From: Mixophyes australis | Lineage: Eukaryota > Chordata > Amphibia > Anura > Limnodynastidae | NCBI GenBank assembly: GCA_036250195.1 | Contig: JAVHZZ010000006.1 | Coordinates: 183,779,350 to 183,843,349 of the forward strand | Reading direction: 5' to 3' | DNA length: 64,000 bases | Shown here: positions 11,530 through 21,993 of the stretch, piece after piece | Position numbering within the stretch: the first letter of the stretch is position 1 | How the letters are laid out: each line of letters starts with the position of its first letter | The notes under the pieces: generated by a model | What the model saw: only the letters and a program-made list of their open reading frames with translations | The model's database searches: none | What the model was told of the DNA's origin: nothing | Made by a program: the position numbers and the translations under genes

Positions 11530-13015
11530 TTCTCTTTTTTTGAAATACAGAAAGAAAGAAAGAATGTAGTAATAGAAATGGCAGTTCCTCTTTTTGGGAA
11601 CTACATTTAGAATGAAAATATCAATAGAAATGGCAGTTCCTCTTTTTGGGAACTACATATAGAATGAAAATATCAATAGAAATGGCAGTTCCTCTTTTTG
11701 GGAACTACATATAGAATGAAAATATAAATAGAAATGGCAGTTCCTCTTTTTGGGAACTACATATAGAATGAAAATATCAATAGAAATGGCAGTTCCTCTT
11801 TTTGGGAACTACATATAGAATGAAAATATAAATAGAAATGGCAGTTCCTCTTTTTGGGAACTACATATAGAATGAAAATAGAAATAGAAAGGGCAGTTCC
11901 TCTTTTTGGGAACTACATATAGAATGAAAATAGAAATAGAAAGGGCAGTTCCTCTTTTTGGGAACTACATATAGAATGAAAATATAAATATAAATGGCAG
12001 TTCCTCTTTTTGGAAACTACATATAGAATGAAAATATTAATAGAAATGGCAGTTCCTCTTTTTGGGAACTACATATAGAATGAAAATATCAATAGAAATG
12101 GCAGTTCCTCTTTTTGGGAACTACATATACAATGAAAATATAAATAGAAATGGCAGTTCCTCTTTTTGGGAACTACATATAGAATGAAAATATCAATTGA
12201 AATGGCAGTTCCTCTTTTTGGGAACTACATATAGAATGAAAATATCAATAGAAATGGCAGTTCCTCTTTTTGGGAACTACATATAGAATGAAAATATAAA
12301 TAGAAATGGCAGTTCCTCTTTTTGGGAACTACATATAGAATGAAAATATCAATAGAAATGGCAGTTCCTCTTTTTGGGAACTACATATAGAATGAAAATA
12401 GAAATAGAAAGGGCAGTTCCTCTTTTTGGGAACTACATATAGAATGAAAATAGAAATAGAAAGGGCAGTTCCTCTTTTTGGGAACTACATATAGAATGAA
12501 AATAGAAATAGAAAGGGCAGTTCCTCTTTTTGGGAACTACATATAGAATGAAAATATCAATAGAAATGGCAGTTCCTCTTTTTGGGAACTACATATAGAA
12601 TGAAAATATAAATAGAAAGGGCAGTTCCTCTTTTTGGGAATTACATATAGAATTAAAATAGAAATAGAAAGGGCAGTTCCTCTTTTTGGGAACTACATAT
12701 AGAATGAAAATATAAATAGAAATGGCAGTTCCTCTTTTTGGAAACTACATATAGAATGAAAATATTAATAGAAATGGCAGTTCCTCTTTTTGGGAACTAC
12801 ATATAGAATGAAAATATAAATAGAAATGGCAGTTCCTTTTTTTGGGAACTACATATAGAAAGAAAATATAAATAGAAATGGCAGTTCCTCTTTTTGGGAA
12901 CTACATATAGAATGAAAATATTAATAGAAATGGCAGTTCCTCGTTTTTTGAACTACACAAACAATGAACGTAGTAATAGAAATAGCAGTTCCTCTTTTTG
13001 GGAACTTAACAAGAA
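11530..13015. repeat. 52-bp minisatellite, about 28 copies
   Basis: The unit is 52 bp (for example GCAG anchors at 11581 and 11633). It contains GGCAGTTCCTCTTTTTGGGA followed by ACTACATATAGAATGAAAAT. Inside each unit AGTTCC and GGAACT form a small stem. Variants in the last third (ATCAATA, ATAAATA, AGAAATAGAAAGGG, ATTAATA) recur in ordered blocks, which suggests multi-unit duplication. It lies inside the hAT-Ac element. Confidence 0.92.
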
Positions 13016-13398
13016 TTAGAGCATTTTTTTTATTCAGAAATGATGAGTCTCTCTATTAGAGTGTAATGCCCCTTAAAACTCCTTTAAATAAAATAGTACG
13101 TATTCTAGGAGACCCTGTTTATATATTTAAATTGGTTCTGCAAAAATATGCATGATGATCACTGTACAGAGATCTGTAATAGAGCAGCAATTAAAGTGGC
13201 CTGATTAAAGGTCATGTAAGATCTTAAAGCACTCACAATTATATAGATAGCGCTTGCTTCACTGGGTGATGTGAGCAAGCGGAGTGTGTTAATATGTAGA
13301 GACCCTATCTAAACATTAATATGATAGAACAAATAGCAGCGCTGTATACGCTGTGTGTAGGTAAGGTAAGGATCTCAAATACCATGACACTCTGTTTA
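13016..13398. other. hAT-Ac interior without recognised gene
   Basis: This stretch lies between the minisatellite and the nested hAT. No transposase coding is recognisable. It may belong to a further insertion, but I could not define its ends. Confidence 0.3.
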
Positions 13399-13689
13399 GC
13401 CTAATCCAGTGGTTCCCAAACTTTTGCAGTTCGCGGCACCCTTAGAGTCTCCCTAATTTTTTCAAGGCACCCCTCCAAAATAATTACAGAGCAGTCCTGT
13501 TTTAGAAGTAGTTGGGTCAAAAATACATAATAAGTATTTAGGTCAGGACAGAAATACTTATTTAGTTGTATGGAAAAATAATACGCATAGATCCAAGGAA
13601 AAAATAATATTTTTATATATTTCTTTCAATTATATTTCTGTCAAAGAATAATTGACAACTAACTCACACTGGGACCTCTTTCATCTCCA

Positions 13690-14790
13690 CACACTCTGCC
13701 CCCTCTCACGCTGCCCCTCTGCCCCCTCTCACACTGCCCCGTCTGCCCTCTCACTCTGCCCTCTCTCATGCTGCCCCTCTGCCCTCTCTCATGCTGCTCC
13801 TCTGCCCTCTCTCACGCTGCCCCTCTGCCCTCTCTCACGCTGCCTCCTCTCGCACTGCCCTCTCTCACGCTGCCTCCTCTCACTCTGCCCCTCTGCCCTC
13901 TCTCACGCTCCTGCCTCTCACTCTGCCTCCTCTCACGCTGCCCTCTCTCACTCTGCCCCTTCTGCTCCCTGTCACGCTGCCCCGTCTGCACTCTCACTCT
14001 GCCCTCTCTCATGCTGCCCCTCTGCCCTCTCTCACGCTCCTGCCTCTCACTCTGCCCTCTCTCACGCTGCCTCCTCTCACTCTGCCCTCTCTCACGCTGC
14101 CCTGTCTCACTCTGCCCCGTCTGCCCCCTCTCACGCTGCCCGGTCTGCCCTCTCACGCTGCCACTCTGCCCTCTCTCACGCTGCCTCCTCTCACTCCGCC
14201 CCTCTGACCTCTCTCACGCTGCCTCCTCTCACTCTGCCCCTCTGCCCTCTCTCACGCTGCCTCCTCTCACACTGCCCCTCTGCCCTCTTTCACGCTGCCT
14301 CCTCTCACACTGCCCCTCTGCCCTCTCTCACGCTGCCTCATCTCATGCTGCACCTCTGACCTCTCTCACGCTGCCACTCTGCCCTCTCTCACGCTGCCTC
14401 CTCTCATGCTGCCACTCTGCCCTCTCTCACGCTGCCTCCTCTCACTCTGCCCTATCTCATGCTGTCTCCTCTTACACTGCTCCTCTGCCCTCTCTCTCAC
14501 GCTGCCCCTCTGCCCTCTCTCATGCTGCCTCCTCTCACACTGCCCCTCTGCCCTCTTTCACGCTGCCTCCTCTCACTCTGCCCTCTCTCACACTGCCCCT
14601 CTACCCTCTCTCACTCTGCCCCCTCTCACTTTGCCCCTGCCACTCTGCCCCTGCCACCCTCTCTCACTCTGCCACCATTCTGCCCCACTCTCACTCTGCC
14701 ACTCACTCTCTGCCCCTTTCTCTATGCTTCTCTCTCACTTGGCCGCCACTCTGCCCCCCTCCGCCACTCTGACCCCCCGTGTCGCCACAC
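13690..14790. repeat. Pyrimidine-rich minisatellite (CTCTCACGCTGCC units)
   Basis: Irregular repeats of CCTCTGCCCTCTCTCACGCT and shorter relatives fill this interval. All three + frames stay open for long distances because of the composition, giving false proteins of up to 334 residues. These are not genes. Confidence 0.92.
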
Positions 14791-14807
14791 TGCCTCCCCT
14801 CCACTGG

Positions 14808-15000
14808 GGCCAGCCAGAGGAAAAGAAAAAGAAAAAACACTTACCAATCCGCGCGGCGACGGGATCCAGCATCCACCTCTCTCCCGCAGCTTGTCACTGA
14901 TTGTCGGGCGCGCTGCAGGAGAGAGAAGGATGCTGGATCCCGGCGCCACGCGGATTGGTAAGTTTTTTTTCTTTTTCTTTTCTTTTTCCTCTGGCTGGCC
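14808..15000. repeat. Foldback core with outward splice-donor motifs (hAT 13407-15065)
   Basis: GGCCAGCCAGAGG at the left is mirrored by CCTCTGGCTGGCC at the right, with arms of roughly 85 bp. Each arm carries GGATTGGTAAGT reading outward, followed by a T-rich tract. The centre contains TGTCGGGCG (14902-14910) and is CpG-rich. No protein is implied. Confidence 0.85.
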
Positions 15001-15224
15001 GCGGCACCCCAGTGACAGCGCCACGGCACCCCTGGGAGCCGCGGCGCACACTTTGGGAACCGCTGGCCTAATCCCTGACAATGTAATATCACGGAAAGCC
15101 TATTTGATTATCAAGGCCAATGGCTAGCTTCTGCTAAATCAGACAGAGTATGCAGCGCACGTCTAACACCTACATAGCTGTGCCGGTGACATGGCCTGCA
15201 GGAATATCTCTGATGGAGATAGAA

Positions 15225-16291
15225 CTAGGCCCAAAAGAGCACATAATGCCAAAAAAAGAGTTGCAAGATGGTATTGTCCTTGGGCCCTCCCACCCACCCT
15301 GATGTTGTTGAAATAGGACATGCACACTTTAACAAACCAATCATTTCAGCGACAGGGCCTACCAAACTACTGTGGCTGAAATGATAGGATGTCCCTAGGT
15401 GGCCAAGATCCTTACCCCTGCTTATTTGAGCTTTACATAAGCTACATATGGCCATACATTTGTTGTCCGGATTCGGATAAAAATAACTCCAGACAGAAGA
15501 GGTCGATTTTTGGGTCTTCTGACCAGGCATGACGATGGGCTTTTTCATCCCATGGACAACAACTGTTTTTCCCCCTGGTGGCTCATTTATGATAACCACA
15601 TCAGCATCCTCCTCGTCAAGTTCCTCCACAACGCCAGCTACATCAATAGCCTCCTTGACACCTTGATTATCCAAATCTGAATCTACACTGTGGGTCATCC
15701 TTCCAGCATATGCAGAGGGTGTGCTGAAAATGGTGGATGGAGTCACCTCTTCCCGTACAGTGATGGGAAGGTCAGGCTTCGCAACCACCAACACCCTTGG
15801 ACTCGCCTTGGGGATTTGTGATGTCATCTGTTTAGATGACAGAGTTGTTTGCTGTTTTGTTGTTGTTGCTGACAGCATAACTCTCTTCAATTTTTTTGAG
15901 AGGGGGGAGGAGGAGGGCTTAGATCCTTGGGTGAAGCTGAACCACTAGTCCTGAACAGGGGCCAGGGCCTAAGCCGTTCTTTGCCACTCCGTGTCGTAAA
16001 TGGCATATTGGCAACTTTACATTTCTCCTCAGATGTTTTCAATCTTCTTTTTTTGCTAATTTTAGTCAACTTTGGGTTTTTGGATTTTACATGCCCTGTA
16101 CTAGGAGATTGGGCATCGGCCTTGGCAGACGACATTGATGGTATTTCATTGTCTATGTCATGACTAGTGGCAGCAGCTTCAGCATTAGGAGGAAGTGGTT
16201 CTTGATCTTTCCCTACTTTATCCTCAAAATTTTGGTACTCCATTATATGCAGCACAAGAGAGCGTACCCCTAAACCACACACACTGGGCAA
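15225..16291 (-). pseudogene. hAT transposase N-terminal fragment with BED zinc finger
   Basis: Two minus-strand frames, 16291-15887 and 15890-15225, follow one another. The first is acidic and Ser/Lys-rich and starts near MEYQNFEDK. The second contains SVWSYFYPNPDNKCMAICSL with a C-x2-C pair and a HxxxH-like end (YHFSH), the pattern of a BED-type DNA-binding finger. The frames meet at an A/T homopolymer around 15888-15894, suggesting a 1-base indel. No catalytic or dimerisation region follows. Confidence 0.75.
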
Positions 16292-16547
16292 AGCCTTTAC
16301 AAATTGTCTGCGGCACAGGAGAGTACCACTGGACTGTAGTTATACAACAGTACCTAATTTTTGTGACAGCTGCAAGAGTGAACGTAGTGTGACTTTGAAT
16401 TGAAATAGTACTACCTATTTTTTTCAACCTAATTATTTTTTTTCTCGTATACTTTTTTTATAATTTTTTTTATATTTATTTTTTTATAATTTTATAATAA
16501 ATTTTTTATAACTTTGGAATAATTTAGAAATAACAATGACCTTAGCA

Positions 16548-16730
16548 GAACAGAGCACAGGACACAGCACCACTGGAATCAGCAGAACACAGCACTGCAC
16601 AAAGCACCACTGGACTCAGCAGGACAGAGCACAGGACACAGCACCACTGGACTCAGCAGGACAGAGCACAGGACACAGCACCACTGGACTGGACTGAGCA
16701 CAGCACAGCACAGCACAGCACAGCACGAGA
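16548..16730. repeat. Short tandem repeat, CAGCACCACTGGACTCAG units
   Basis: Units of about 40 bp built from GACAGAGCACAGGACACAG and CACCACTGGACTCAG repeat about four times and end in a CAGCA run. It lies upstream of the transposase fragment inside the hAT-Ac element. The sequence AAGATGGCGGC about 65 bases further on (near 16792) matches a YY1-type motif. Confidence 0.8.
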
Positions 16731-16987
16731 AATCACAGGACAGAGGACCACCTAACACACCCTCCCTCTTCCCTGATCAGTGCCCGAGTGAAGATGGCGG
16801 CGGCAAGCGGGGAATTTAAAGGATCCGGGTATCGCGAGATCCGACAGCGGGAGTATGAGTCATAGCCTCGTTTTAAGTTTCGGAATCGGCGGGAATACCT
16901 GGACATCGCTCGGATCTGACTCGGAATCACACTGTTCGGGTGGGCTCGGATTCCAGACATCCGAGCCCGCTCATCCTTACATATTAC

Positions 16988-17156
16988 AAGACTCTTCAAA
17001 TGTACTCATCTCACATAAAGACATTTCAGGCCAGTCAAGCTCCGGTATTTCCCCACCATACTTTTTTTCTTTTCAGCACTAACCCTCTTCTATTTTTCTC
17101 CCTTAGATAAAATGCAGTTCAGACTCTCCCTTCTTCCCTTATACTTATTAATCCAT
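16988..17156. other. Spacer between hAT-Ac and L2 elements
   Basis: No feature is recognised. It runs from the hAT target duplication to the ATT repeat that marks the tail of the next LINE. Confidence 0.4.
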
Positions 17157-19345
17157 TTATTATTATTATTACTATTATTATTATTATTATTATTATAGAT
17201 TATTTATAAAACACCACAAAGTGTTCGCAGTGCCGTACATAGAGCATGGAAAAATAAAACAAAAAACAGGACATGGTCTACAGGGCATTATAAGAACAAA
17301 GTGCAGTAAACTATCAAACCAGTAGAGCATAGGACAAAACAGGACATTGCATACTGGGCAATACAAACAAAGTGCAGTAAAATATCAATCCACTTGTTCT
17401 AAGGAGGCATAAGTGAAGGGCAGGAAACTAAGAAGCTAGAGAGTGGAAGGGGGAGAGAACTAAAGCAGGCACGAGAGGGGAGTGAGAAATAAAGCAAGCT
17501 TAACCTGTGCCCCGGAGTGTGGGCGCAACTAACAGGATTAAAGCCTGCAAGGTGAAAAGACAAGGAAAAAGATAAGACCAAGGACCTAGGGAAGAGGAAC
17601 AGAAATCAGGTAGGAGAGCTGAGGGAAAAGGTAACAAAAGGAGGAGGAGACGAGGATAAGAGGGTCCTGCTCGCTAGACCTTACAATCTAGAAGGTAGGA
17701 GCAGACAAACAAGAGACACAAAGCAGGGAGTCAGGAAGTACAGGTCCGGGGAAGGAAAAAGAGCAGGTAGTAAGATGAACAGAGGGAAAAAGAAAATGGG
17801 GATGAGGAGTACTAATACCGGTGAAGAGGGATCATGAAGGGGTAGGCAGCGAAGGGCAGGGGGTGGGATAGACAAAGGAAGGGTAGGCTTCCCTGAATAG
17901 GTGGGTTTAAGGAAGCGTTTGAAGATGTGCAGGCTAGTAGATAGCCTAATAGAGCGATGGAAATCATTCCAGAAAAGGGGGACAACATGGATCTTGAATG
18001 CGGGTATGAGACGAGGTAACCAGATGGGAGGCCAGGCGGTAGTTGTATGCTGACTCAAGCGGGCTAGAGGGAGGAGTATGAATGGAGATGAGGTTGGAAA
18101 CGTAAGGAGCAGTGTAGTTAGAGAGGGCTTTGTAAGCGAGGGTGAGGAGTTTGAAGAGGATTCTGTAGTGGAGGGGGAGCCAGTGCAGTGCTTGACAGAG
18201 AGGGGAGACAGATGTAGTCTAACGGGAAAGGTAGATAAATCAGGCTGCAGCGTTGAGTATGGACTAAAGAGGAGCAAGACGGTTGTGGGGGGAGACCATT
18301 AAGGTAGAGGCTGCAGTAATCAAGGTGGGAAATTATCAAGGCGTAGATGAGATTTTTGGAGGCATTGATGGAGAGGAAATGTCTGATATGAGCTATATTG
18401 CGATGTTGAAAGCGGACTGGATTGGGCGAGTGTCACGATTCACGGCAGGGAATATGGTTCCTAGGTTTGTCATGCAGAAATACAGCTACAGGTAGGATGA
18501 GCAGAGATCTTGTAGATTAGTCACACTAAACAGTTGAGCTGAGATGCTGGAAAGGATGGTAAACTCTGAGAGCTGATATCCAGGAATAAGCAGCTGAATC
18601 AGTCATGCAGAAATACAAGAAGTAGGTAAGAGAGCTCTGTGAGCTGAGAACTGTACATTAGACACACTGGTGCAGCTGAGCTGAGGTGCTGGAAAGGATG
18701 GTAACTCTGTGAGTTGATATCCAGGAATGAGCAGCTGAGTCAGTCATACAGAGATACAGGGAGCAGGTAAGAGAGCTCTGTGAGCTGAGAATTGTAGATT
18801 AGACACACTGGTGCAGCTGAGCTGAGGTGCTGGACAGGATGGCAACTCTGTGTGTTGATATCCAGGAATGAGCAGCTGAGTCACTCATGCAGAGATACAG
18901 GAAGCAGGTAAGCTGGAGCCAGGGAGCCAAGTCTTCACACAGTCAGAGCTGAGAAACAAGGAACAGGCAACTGAGTGTTGGCCCATGTGCCTTAAATAGT
19001 GAGGTGATAACAGGCTGGACAAATGGGACAGAGAGGAGGAGTTATATCTGACAGAATCAAGATTTCCACCGCCATCGGACAAACGCTGCGTCTGGTGCTG
19101 GCGGGGATCCCCACTTTTGGCAGGTGAGAGTATTGAGCCGCTTGTATTAGAGCGATATGTGATAGTGAGGAATTGGATGTGGGGGGGCAAAGGAGAGGGA
19201 GGCATCAAGGATGGCACTCAGGCATTGTACTTGTGACAGAGAGGAGATGTTGGTATTACCAATAGTGATGGAGAGGGGGGGAGGAGGAGAGACTCTTGAG
19301 GGAGGGAAGACAATTAGTTCAGATTTGGGCATGTTTAGTTTAAGA
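17157..19345 (-). mobile_element. L2-like LINE, minus strand, interrupted by a probable solo LTR
   Basis: The left end is the (ATT)n tail, then the GCACTGCGAACAC-type 3' untranslated region read on the minus strand. Upstream of that are reverse transcriptase pieces such as LDYCSLYLNGLPP. The copy is split by the insertion at 18431-19164 and resumes to about 19345, where a plus-strand L2 begins. Frames are broken by several indels. Confidence 0.8.
18431..19164. mobile_element. Probable solo LTR with 141-bp internal repeats
   Basis: The insertion starts TGTCACGATTCACGG and ends GATATGTGATA. It is flanked by GCGAG and GTGAG, which would be a 5-bp duplication with one decayed base, and it cleanly interrupts an L2 sequence. 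Inside are tandem units of 133-141 bp starting CATGCAGA or CATACAGA at 18471, 18604, 18745 and 18886. The 3' end is TA rather than CA, so the LTR call is tentative. Confidence 0.5.
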
Positions 19346-20805
19346 AATCCATGTCACTGAACCCTGGTTCACCTCCTCTGACACTACATCCCCTGCAGCA
19401 CTTTCCTACCTTAGCCACACTCAAGGTGGTGGAGTAGGCAATCTTCTTTTTCCAAGCTGCACCTTCCAATTGATACCCTCTGAACCTTCCCTCTCGTTCT
19501 CTTCGTTTGAAGTCCACACTATCCATCTATTTTATCCTCTCCACCTTCGTGTTGCTGCCATTTAATGCCACCCAGGTCCAGTTTCCCAATTCCTTGATAA
19601 CTTTGCGGCCTGGCTCACTTATTTTCTATCCTTTGACCTGCTTACACTAATATTAGGTGATTTCAACATTCCCATTGATAAACCCACTATCTCTTCTGCC
19701 ACTAAACTTCTTTCACTTACTTCCTCCTTTGGTCTCTCTCAATGGACCTCATCTCCCACCCACTGTGATAGGCACTCCCTTGACCATGTCTTCTCCTACT
19801 ACTGCTTCATCTCTAATTTCTCCAATTTAGCCTTCCCACTCTTCCTACAGCTTCCTTTCCATCAGCCTCACCTTACCTCATGCCCTTCCTCCTGCACCCA
19901 AATACACACTTACACAACGAATCCTAAGTACTCTTAACCCAATCCACTTATCATTTTCAATAAAACAACTATTTTCTCCAATGACTACATTGTCCTGTCC
20001 TATTTAGGATGCCTTTTTCTATAATAAAACACTCACGTCAGCCCTAGACAATGCAGCTCCAGCTACTGCATATAGTCTCCGACAATACAAACCCCGGCCA
20101 TGGCACAACAAACAGACCCGCTACCTGAAAAGTGCTCCCGCATTGCAGAGCGCCACTGGAGAAAATCTCATTCCTATCCCGATTTCCTCCACTATAAATT
20201 CATCCTTTCATCTTACAGTGCTGCCCTTTCAATTGCCAAACAAACATTCTTCAAATCTCTAATATCCACCCAGTCTGCTAATCCATGTCGCCTCTTTGCC
20301 ATCTTCAACTCACTTCTCTGCCCACCTGCACCTCCTCCTCCTTCTTCCCTCACTGCCCATGATTTTGCCACCTATTTCAAAGACAAAATGACACCATGCC
20401 AAATTCCACTCACTCTACCACCTTTACCTACACTCCCTAATCCACCCTTAATTCATTATCTCTACTAACTGAAAACAAAGTCTCTGCATTCATCTTATCA
20501 TTTCACCCTACAACCTGTCCACTCGACCCTATTCCCTCCCAATTACTCCGCTCCCTCTCCTCCACTGCATGCCCAACTCTAACTCACCTCTTCAAATTGT
20601 CTCTCTCCACTGGCACATTTCCATCCTCCTTTAAATATGCGCTCAACTGACCTATTCTAAAGAAACCATCTCTCGATTCAGCCTCAATCTCCAACTACCG
20701 CCCTAGTTCTCTCTTCCCCTTTGCCTCCAAACTACTTGAGCGATTAGTGTACAAATGCCTGTCTTTCTTTTTCTCCTCTCATTCCATTCTCAACTCTCTG
20801 CAATC
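19346..20805 (+). mobile_element. L2-like LINE segment 1: endonuclease and start of RT
   Basis: Broken + strand frames give SHTQGGGVG, then LILGDFNIPID (an AP-endonuclease motif of LINE ORF2), then a linker at 20100-20468 and an RT start including ISNYRPSSLFPF. This is the 5' part of the L2 copy whose later segments are at 21709-21785, 30647-31000, 31445-31727 and 32530-33255. Confidence 0.8.
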
Positions 20806-21708
20806 ATCATCATCATCATCATTTATTTATGTAGCGCCAACATATTCCGTAGCGCTTTACAATTGGGGACAAACATAATAAACTAATAAACAAACTGGGT
20901 AAAACAGACAAAGAGGTGAGAAGGCCCTGCTCGCAAGCTTACGATCTATGGGACAATGGGAGATTGACACATGAGGTTAAGTCTACATTTTGCATTTTGG
21001 CCCAGCCAGACTACAAAGGTAAAAGTGACTCATAAGCTAAATGAACCCGTCACACAACAATGTTGGTCAGGCGGCAGCCGTCCCGCATGAAACTGTGTAA
21101 CAGGCTAAAGATAGGGATGTTAAGAGTGTGGCTGAGGAATATTATAAGCTTGTCTGAAGAGGTAGGTTTTCAGAAAACGCTTGAAAGTTTGTAGACCTTA
21201 GTGTGCGAGGGAGAGAATTCCACAGAGTGGGTGCAGCCCGAAAAAAGTCCTGTAACCGGGAATGGGAGGATGTAATGAGGGTTGATGAGAGACGCAGATC
21301 TTGTGTAGAACGGAGTTGCCGAGTTGGGAGATATTTTGAGACAAGAGAGGAGATGTATGTTGGTGCAGCTTTGTTGATGGCCTTGTAGGTTAGTAAAAGT
21401 ATTTTATATTGAATTCGGTACAAAACAGGCAGACAGTGTAGAGACATACAGAGTGATTCAACAGAGGAAGAACGATTTGCAAGGAACAATCAGTCTTGCT
21501 GCAGCGTGCAAAATAGATTGTAGAGGTTTGAGTCTGTTTTTGGGAAGACCAGTAAGGAGGGAATTGCAATAGTCAATGCGGGAGATGATGAGTGCATGAA
21601 TTAAGGTTTTTGCAGTGTTTTGCGTGAGATATGTGCGAATTCTGGAAATGTTCTTTATATGTATGTAGCAGGATTTAGATATAGAGTCAATGTGGGGAAC
21701 AAAGGATA
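20806..21708 (-). mobile_element. L2-like LINE fragment inserted in the plus-strand L2
   Basis: The left end is (ATC)n followed by a minus-strand 3' tail (TAGCGCCAACATATTCCGTA). Reverse transcriptase C-terminal coding then reads on the minus strand at 21489-21142 (LTYKAINKAAPTYISSLVSK, LWNSLPRTLRS). It is 5'-truncated at about 21708. It belongs to a different subfamily from the host L2. Confidence 0.82.
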
Positions 21709-21785
21709 GGCCTCCACCCCCAACTTTCCACTGAAACTGCTCTCACAAAAGTGACCATTGATCTACTTACTGCAAAATCTTATGG
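21709..21785 (+). mobile_element. L2-like LINE segment 2 (RT fragment)
   Basis: The frame LSTETALTKVTIDLLTAKS corresponds to [20 protein letters not shown] in the intact L2 at 57113-58756. It continues the host L2 after the inserted fragment and is cut by the CR1 insertion at 21786. Confidence 0.8.
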
Positions 21786-21993
21786 TAATGGTCACCCCCT
21801 AAGGTTAGAGTAGAGGAAATTTCACAACCAGCAAAGGAAGGGGTTCTTTACAGAAAGGGCAGTCAATATATGGAATTCACTGCCAGGGAAGGTTGTGATG
21901 GCAAGTTCAATAAATATGTTTAAGAAAGGGTTAGGCAAATTTTTTGTCGAAAAGTGTACGACCGTTAATTAAAATGAAGGATAGTAGTGGATA

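Larger units (their letters stand above)
13407..15065. mobile_element. Nested hAT transposon (CAGTGGTTCCCAAA family)
   Basis: The ends are CAGTGGTTCCCAAACTTTTG and TTTGGGAACCGCTG, and the flanks are identical 8-bp duplications GCCTAATC (13399-13406 and 15066-15073). The termini match the CAGNGGTTC type of Charlie-like hATs. The interior is a 1.1 kb CTCTGCC/CTCACGC array followed by a palindromic core. No transposase is encoded, so it is non-autonomous. It is inserted in the hAT-Ac element at 10577-16979. Confidence 0.92.
10577..16979 (-). mobile_element. Large hAT-Ac-type transposon, internally rearranged
   Basis: The element starts TAAGGGTGTGCACGGGC and ends GCCCGCTCATCCTTA. It is flanked by identical 8-bp duplications CATATTAC (10569-10576 and 16980-16987). 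Transposase fragments with a BED-type zinc finger read on the minus strand from near the right end. The rest of the transposase has been lost, and the interior holds a 95-bp repeat array, a 52-bp minisatellite and a second hAT. At 6.4 kb it is far longer than the 964-bp relative at 37389-38352. Confidence 0.85.

Noticed and set aside
11530..13015. CRISPR-like array (regular repeats)
   Set aside because: The 52-bp units are contiguous with no unique spacers, and the sequence is vertebrate. It is a minisatellite.
13652..15127. Long open frames (up to 334 residues) rich in Ser, Leu, Pro and Cys
   Set aside because: All frames are open at once because a short CTCTCACGCTGCC-type repeat lacks stops. 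There is no start context, domain or splice structure, and the region is bounded as a non-autonomous hAT.
15225..15890. Domesticated host ZBED gene
   Set aside because: The BED finger lies inside an element with terminal repeats and target duplications, lacks the rest of a protein, and is broken at a homopolymer. Nothing indicates host recruitment.
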